A stretch of 64,000 bases of DNA. It comes from Romanomermis culicivorax (taxonomy: Eukaryota; Nematoda; Enoplea; Mermithida; Mermithidae). Position numbers and translations under genes: made by a program. The notes below the pieces were generated by a model. It did no database searches, was not told the origin of the DNA, and worked only from the letters and a program-made list of their open reading frames with translations. Positions 60,380 to 64,000 of the stretch are shown one piece after another (the stretch's first letter is position 1; each line of letters opens with the position of its first letter). Location of the stretch: assembly GCA_963922205.1 (NCBI GenBank), contig CAWUHX010000079.1, positions 186,001 to 250,000 of the forward strand. Reading direction: 5' to 3'.

Positions 60380-60720
60380 CTTTTTATAATTGCATCAGCT
60401 AGTAATTGTCCAGCTATTCCTAAGATTGGTGCCAACAATACAGGCAAAAATTCACCTTTTTGTTCTAGAATGTCTCGTCTTTTGCTGAGACTTGTTTTCT
60501 CATCTGCTAATACTCGTAAATGTCCCTTGTGGGAACTTAATTAATTCAAGGTATTTTTGTCAACTTTTATATTGCCTTCGAGGAAGTTGAGTATACATTC
60601 ACACAAACAAAGTATCAGTTCATGATCAGCGGTGCTAATAATAGCTTTACGTTGCTTGGGTTTAGCCTTAGCTAGTACCCTAATGTAATCAATATTATGT
60701 CTAAGATGATCACAAGGCAT
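60376..60720 (-). pseudogene. H1-like basic protein, one in-frame stop
   Basis: Starts MPCDHLRHNIDYI at 60720, 26 bp after TATAAAAGTTG. The NIDYIRVLAKAKPKQRKAI and DHELILCLCECILNFLEGN segments match the small conserved Polinton protein usually of about 100-130 residues. A TAA at 60541-60543 cuts it after 59 residues. The frame then continues with a basic stretch (LADEKTSLSKRRDILEQKG) and a hydrophobic end (FLPVLLAPILGIAG) to TGA 60376-60378. The exact motif TATAAAAGTTG also occurs inside the coding part (60561-60571, codons for IKVD). Confidence 0.8.
60561..60571 (-). promoter_or_regulatory. Intragenic TATA motif (TATAAAAGTTG) in H1-like gene
   Basis: Exact consensus read as codons for IKV. 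The next gene starts 182 bp downstream at 60379, further than usual, so this could be a promoter or chance. Confidence 0.4.
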
Positions 60721-60745
60721 TTTGACTATAAAACTCAAGAATAGA

Positions 60746-60756
60746 CAACTTTTATA
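60746..60756 (-). promoter_or_regulatory. TATA motif (TATAAAAGTTG) for H1-like gene
   Basis: Exact consensus. Its TAA is the stop codon of the ATPase. ATG 26 bp downstream. Confidence 0.75.
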
Positions 60757-61375
60757 CTTTTGGCACATATATCGTGGAAAATTTTGAGAAAATATCAGCT
60801 CTGAGTCTAAGTTTATCAGGTGTTGTTTGAGAAAGATCAACAATTATATAACTGTATGGTTTAAACGTGGCATCTTCGAAGGACTCGAGAAAGTACTTTA
60901 CTTTATCAGGAAACAATTGTCTAGCCAAAGTTTTTACTTGGAGCCTATCTGCAGGATTTTTCATCAAAACAAGGTACTCTGCATTTATTCTAGATGTTTT
61001 TAGACCCTCGAAGAAAACATTTTGAACAATGTGTATCACAGACACATTCATGTGATGACATCCACGAGTAAAAAGAATGTCCAGGTGCTTATTTTTAGCC
61101 ATTTCCTGCATGAGATCATCTAGTATAACAAGTTGGGGTGCAGGACTGAGCTCTCTTATCAAGTTCATGTCAGGTAATCCCTGATAGAAGTTGACTCTGC
61201 CAGACAAGTCATTGTAGACTGGCTGCTTCTCACTAAAGAACCAGTGAATATGTTCAGGAACGGGTTCAATCAAGTACTTCACATTTAGTACTAAATTCTT
61301 TACAAAGGTTGTTTTACCCGCTTTTGTAGGGCCAGCAACAATACATGCAAAGGGGTGATTAAATTTTATAGCCAT
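60752..61375 (-). CDS. Genome-packaging ATPase (FtsK/HerA type)
   Basis: 207 residues from MAIKF at 61375, chosen because it lies 21 bp after TATAAAAGTTG; an in-frame ATG at 61417 would precede the promoter. Walker A GPTKAGKT at 15-22, Walker B LVILDDLM with D86/D87, and FTRGCHHMNVSVI plus VQN as the sensor region. It is an A32-like ATPase expected to pump DNA into capsids. The frame ends YVPKV, and its TAA (60752-60754) is part of the following TATA motif. No internal stop, full length for the family. Confidence 0.92.
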   Translation of the reverse strand: MAIKFNHPFACIVAGPTKAGKTTFVKNLVLNVKYLIEPVPEHIHWFFSEKQPVYNDLSGRVNFYQGLPDMNLIRELSPAPQLVILDDLMQEMAKNKHLDILFTRGCHHMNVSVIHIVQNVFFEGLKTSRINAEYLVLMKNPADRLQVKTLARQLFPDKVKYFLESFEDATFKPYSYIIVDLSQTTPDKLRLRADIFSKFSTIYVPKV

Positions 61376-61395
61376 GTTTTTTTTCAATAGATTCT

Positions 61396-61406
61396 CAACT
61401 TTTATA
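61396..61406 (-). promoter_or_regulatory. TATA motif (TATAAAAGTTG) for packaging ATPase
   Basis: Exact consensus, 21 bp before the chosen ATG at 61375. Confidence 0.75.
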
Positions 61407-61419
61407 ACATGCAACATGC

Positions 61420-61526
61420 TGGAAATACCAGCAATTGTGCTTTGATTTTTTTTTTTTTAATTTTTTTCTTGTCTTTTTTTTATTACAATATTTACTCACA
61501 ATTATTACAATATTAATAGGGTATAT
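61420..61526. other. Poly-T/pyrimidine tract between ATPase and upstream gene
   Basis: Long T runs on the plus strand (A runs on the coding strand), including more than ten consecutive T at about 61447-61459. No frame. Confidence 0.6.
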
Positions 61527-61844
61527 CTATACCTTCATCATTATATTTTTGTAAGCCTCTGGTGTAAGATTCATCCAGATCTCAAAAAGAAGGGGTCCAG
61601 CACTACAAGTTTTCATCAAACCCTCTAGTGCCTTGGCAAAATGCCAAAACCCAGTCAGTTTTCTCTTACCCGTATGATGATCCAGCTCATTGGCCACTTT
61701 AGCCAAAATCTTCCATTCACGCTTGTAGCCATCATTTATTCGATCCCAAAAATATGAGGCATATCTGGCCACATCTTTTTGAGTATAAGGTCTTTTGAGA
61801 AAAGTGCCCATACTCAGTGCAACATTTAAAAAAATACCTTCCAT
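61527..61844 (-). CDS. Polinton protein of unknown function, 105 residues
   Basis: Starts MEGIFLNVAL at 61844 after TATATAAGTTG (61907-61917, 63 bp upstream). Composition is mixed with Trp and aromatic residues (YASYFWDRINDGYKREWKI), without signal peptide, zinc site or membrane span. It lies between the zinc-ribbon gene and the ATPase. I do not recognise it. Confidence 0.6.
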   Translation of the reverse strand: MEGIFLNVALSMGTFLKRPYTQKDVARYASYFWDRINDGYKREWKILAKVANELDHHTGKRKLTGFWHFAKALEGLMKTCSAGPLLFEIWMNLTPEAYKNIMMKV

Positions 61845-61906
61845 TTTGAAAAAGTGACTAAACTGTAGAAGGAAAAGTTTGAAGACTGAAGACTAAGGAG
61901 AATTTA

Positions 61907-61917
61907 CAACTTATATA
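61907..61917 (-). promoter_or_regulatory. TATA motif (TATATAAGTTG) for the 105-residue protein
   Basis: One mismatch to the consensus. ATG 63 bp downstream. Confidence 0.55.
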
Positions 61918-61956
61918 CATAAAAAATGTTACAGAATACTTGCAAATCCCATTTCA

Positions 61957-62232
61957 CTAGTTTACTGTAGGCTTCAAGATGAGTGCCTGTCTATCAGCTA
62001 ACTGTTTCTTTAGTACAGCGGTGCCAGCTTCCTGCAATGCCTTATTGTATTCCAGACATTTTGGGCATATTTCAATAGTAAAGAATGTTTTGCCCTGAGA
62101 CAACTGGAAACACTCCCGTTCAGAGCTGTTCTTTTGACAAAAGTAACACAGTTCAATCATTAAGGGATACATCGCTCTTGGCAAGTTTCGAGCGCAGAGT
62201 TGAATAGGAGCTTTAACTTTTTTTGACTCCAT
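61957..62232 (-). CDS. Zinc-ribbon-like Polinton protein, 91 residues
   Basis: Two CxxC pairs (C29-x2-C32 in CYFCQ and C56-x2-C59 in ICPKC) separated by 23 residues form a likely zinc ribbon, with additional C13 and C41. Basic N-terminus MESKKVK, helical C-terminus. Upstream is TATACAAGCAA (62267-62277), a weak relative of the common motif. A regulatory or nucleic-acid-binding role is possible but unproven. Confidence 0.65.
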   Translation of the reverse strand: MESKKVKAPIQLCARNLPRAMYPLMIELCYFCQKNSSERECFQLSQGKTFFTIEICPKCLEYNKALQEAGTAVLKKQLADRQALILKPTVN

Positions 62233-62343
62233 TCTAGTTAATCAAATGATTTAAATAATTTTGAAGTTGCTTGTATACTGAAATGTCAGGCACAGGTAAA
62301 AATTTTTAGACCTGCAAATCATTGTTTAGTTTTCGTACTGTAG

Positions 62344-63396
62344 CTATAGTTTTATCAAATCTGTCACCCAACTATTGAATTTATCTGGGTGACCCTTCCA
62401 TTTAACAAAGTATTCAGTTTTCCCAGCCCTTTTTCTCTTTCAGATAATCTTTTCTATAATGCAGACGTCTGTAATCTCATCAACTTTCTGTAATTCTGGC
62501 TCATAATATACACCCTGTATGACTTCTCCCAGCTGATCTTCTATTGTATATACAGGAGGATATCTAGCTTTTTGCTCATGAATCACAAAAACTTTATCAC
62601 TCCAATTGGGAGTGTAACCCTTCTCAAAAGTCCTTTTGACTTTGCTTATGCGTACCTTGTCACCAGGGACCAGTTTAAATTGTACACTAGACTTACATTT
62701 CCTGAAAAGCTTTTCAACAATTTCAGCTTTATTCTCATCAGTAACATCAATGGGAGCAACACCTATGGTCCTATGCCTAGTCGAGTTGTAAGAGTTTAGC
62801 AGGTGGGGTAGAATGTTTAGGTAGTTGTATGTATTATTTTGAGTAAAATGACGCCACATTCTTTCCTTTAAAGTTCTATTGAACCGCTCAACAATGCTAG
62901 CCTTAGTTTCACTAGCAGTTATGAAAAAACTAATGCCAAGTATCTTTAATAAGGCCTGGAAGGCTTTGTTTGTAAACTCTGTACCAGCATCAGTCTGTAT
63001 TTTTTGTGGCTTTCTGCCAGATTTCAAAATTGTTTGGAAGGCATGCAAAATAGATGATGTATTTTTATTTTTCAAGGGTACAGGCCATGCAAATTTTGAC
63101 AGGACATCTATAGAATTTAAAAGAAATTTGTATCCATCATTTTGCCTGGCAAGTGAACTGAGGTCTGCAAGATCCATTTGCCACTGTTCATCAATATCAG
63201 TAACTAGAACATTATTCCTGGGGTAATGGCGCCTAGCATACTTGTGTACAGTATAGGTTGGCTGTTTTTGTAACCATTCCTTAACCAAATGCAGGGTGAC
63301 CCTGGGATTACTAGATTTTGCCTGTCGTAACAGGCTCTGAACACCACAATACCCTGTGCTTGGGTTAAAGTATATGCTTTCAATGAGCTTATCCAT
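62344..63396 (-). pseudogene. Polinton integrase with chromodomain, one in-frame stop
   Basis: Retroviral-type DDE integrase. Catalytic D75 (WQMDLADL), D136 (IQTDAGTEF) and E170 (ASIVERFNR) have D-x60-D-x33-E spacing. N-terminal GYCGVQSLLRQA and the EQWQMDLADL entry are typical of Polintons. The frame ends at TGA 62440-62442 after 318 residues. In the same frame the sequence continues RAGKTEYFVKWKGHPDKFNS and W to TAG 62344-62346, the core of a chromodomain, so the stop removes most of that domain. CGA to TGA would explain it. The catalytic core is intact; chromatin targeting would be lost. A GTATAAATAAAAGTT motif ends 24 bp upstream. Confidence 0.92.
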
Positions 63397-63419
63397 TTTT
63401 CTTAAGCATGCTGCTGTAA

Positions 63420-63434
63420 AACTTTTATTTATAC
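63420..63434 (-). promoter_or_regulatory. TATA motif (GTATAAATAAAAGTT) for integrase gene
   Basis: Contains ATAAAAGTT. It overlaps the stop codon of the preceding gene. Integrase ATG 24 bp downstream. Confidence 0.6.
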
Positions 63435-63644
63435 ATCTGCAATATTGAATCTGACACTTTTTGTACTAGTCCCAGGTTTTTTTGAGAACAGGTTTTCTAA
63501 ATATCGTCTCAACAATTTCAATAGAGTCAGTATTGTTAGTACAGCCAAAAGAGCCACACAATACCATATCTCAGTAAAAACTGTTTTCCTATTATGCCTT
63601 TCCAGGCAAGCTAGAAAATGTTCAATAGTGTGGTTAGCATCCAT
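63429..63644 (-). CDS. Single-span membrane peptide, 71 residues
   Basis: Start chosen at MDANHTIEH (63644), 26 bp after TATAAAAATTG (63670-63680); an in-frame ATG at 63710 lies upstream of that motif. One hydrophobic helix at about 28-45 (YCVALLAVLTILTLLKLL) follows a polar N-terminus, then a basic tail (KPGTSTKSVRFN). Stop TAA 63429-63431 is next to the integrase promoter. Function unknown. Confidence 0.6.
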   Translation of the reverse strand: MDANHTIEHFLACLERHNRKTVFTEIWYCVALLAVLTILTLLKLLRRYLENLFSKKPGTSTKSVRFNIADV

Positions 63645-63669
63645 GTTTTTTTCATTATAGAGAGCCAGC

Positions 63670-63680
63670 CAATTTTTATA
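63670..63680 (-). promoter_or_regulatory. TATA motif (TATAAAAATTG) for membrane peptide gene
   Basis: One mismatch to TATAAAAGTTG. ATG 26 bp downstream. Confidence 0.6.
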
Positions 63681-63710
63681 GCCAGCAATACATAAAAAAC
63701 ACCCAATCAA

Positions 63711-64000
63711 TTTTCAAAGAGAGTCAGTTGTTGTTTATTTACCTAAACTTTATTGATTGAAAACCTTCCCACTACATGAAACATTTTATGTAGATGAAAA
63801 GATGGTTAAGTCTGGCACATTTTTCCACTAGTGAAAGTAGCAAAGAGATCAAATTTAAAGAGCAGTGAGGTACAGTATTAGAAGCTCAAGTGATTCACAT
63901 GCTCATTGTTGTGAATCAAGGCTAGCTAAAAGGCAAGAAATACTTTTATACAAAGATAGTTGAGAAAATGACTCATAAGGTGACTGCTTGTCTAAAGAAA
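63711..64000. other. Non-coding stretch with TATA motif and polyadenylation signals
   Basis: On the minus strand TATAAAAGTA lies at 63941-63950 and AATAAA at 63749-63754 and 63734-63739, about 190 bp further. No frame longer than about 15 codons starts in between. It could be a short non-coding transcript of the element or the 3' end of a gene beginning beyond the window. Confidence 0.35.

Larger units (their letters stand above)
55191..64000 (-). mobile_element. Maverick/Polinton virus-like transposon, partial
   Basis: All recognised genes are on the minus strand and run right to left: membrane peptide, integrase, zinc-ribbon protein, unknown protein, packaging ATPase, H1-like, virion-associated protein, pX-like, major capsid, protease, minor capsid, TBP and a small zinc protein. 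Retrovirus-type integrase plus FtsK/HerA-type ATPase, adenain and double-jelly-roll capsid genes is diagnostic of Polintons and the related adintoviruses. The left end is a guess at about 55191 (agtatagaggggg), since the partner inverted repeat and polymerase B lie outside the window. Five genes contain a single in-frame stop, so this copy is probably dead. Confidence 0.93.

Noticed and set aside
57413-63396. Alternative genetic code explaining the in-frame stops
   Set aside because: All three stop codons occur both as internal interruptions and as normal terminators in the same element, and host genes use standard stops.

Overview
This is nuclear DNA from an animal. The evidence is a CDK1 gene split over nine coding exons with GT-AG introns, a mitochondrial protein gene with cytochrome c oxidase 7A-like ending, and a dense load of cut-and-paste DNA transposons. 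Base composition is AT-rich and no bacterial-style operons occur outside the virus-like element at the right end. The CDK1 sequence looks protostome-like (for example CHRRR before HRDL), but I cannot name the species.

Left part (about 1-25 kb): three host genes, all on the minus strand. They are CDK1 (1098-5279), a COX7A-like mitochondrial protein gene with an unusually long N-terminal part (13127-20030), and an unrecognised coiled-coil protein gene (21783-24241). Exon phases agree at every junction I propose. Introns and spacers contain many short non-autonomous elements. One sits beside a CDK1 splice donor, and its target-site duplication copies that donor.

Middle part (about 24-55 kb): an accumulation of hAT-type elements, mostly with 8-bp target-site duplications that I could read directly. 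They nest up to four deep. The centre is a 7-kb element (29167-36185) with a decayed hAT transposase and an upstream lamin-tail-like secreted-protein module. A 348-bp deletion derivative of it lies at 24456-24803. Other families include long-inverted-repeat elements (8803-9987, 40392-42545), a TTAA-flanked Kolobok-like element (44263-48064) and a TA-flanked mariner-like MITE (53547-54289). Several hAT families share CAG(T/G)G plus a T-tract at the ends but each has its own repeated subterminal word.

Right part (about 55.2-64 kb): most of a Maverick/Polinton virus-like transposon. All genes are on the minus strand: membrane peptide, DDE integrase with chromodomain, zinc-ribbon protein, unknown protein, packaging ATPase, H1-like basic protein, virion-associated protein, pX-like core protein, major capsid protein, adenain-type protease, minor capsid protein, a TATA-binding protein (TBP) homologue and a small zinc protein. 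DNA polymerase B is not in view and presumably lies beyond the right edge. Five genes carry a single in-frame stop with the family sequence continuing beyond it, and I saw no frameshift.

The most interesting system is here. The element encodes a compact TBP keeping the DNA-kinking aromatic residues, and most of its genes are preceded 20-60 bp upstream by the same extended TATA motif TATAAAAGTTG. This suggests a virus-like transposon carrying its own promoter-recognition factor and a matching core promoter.
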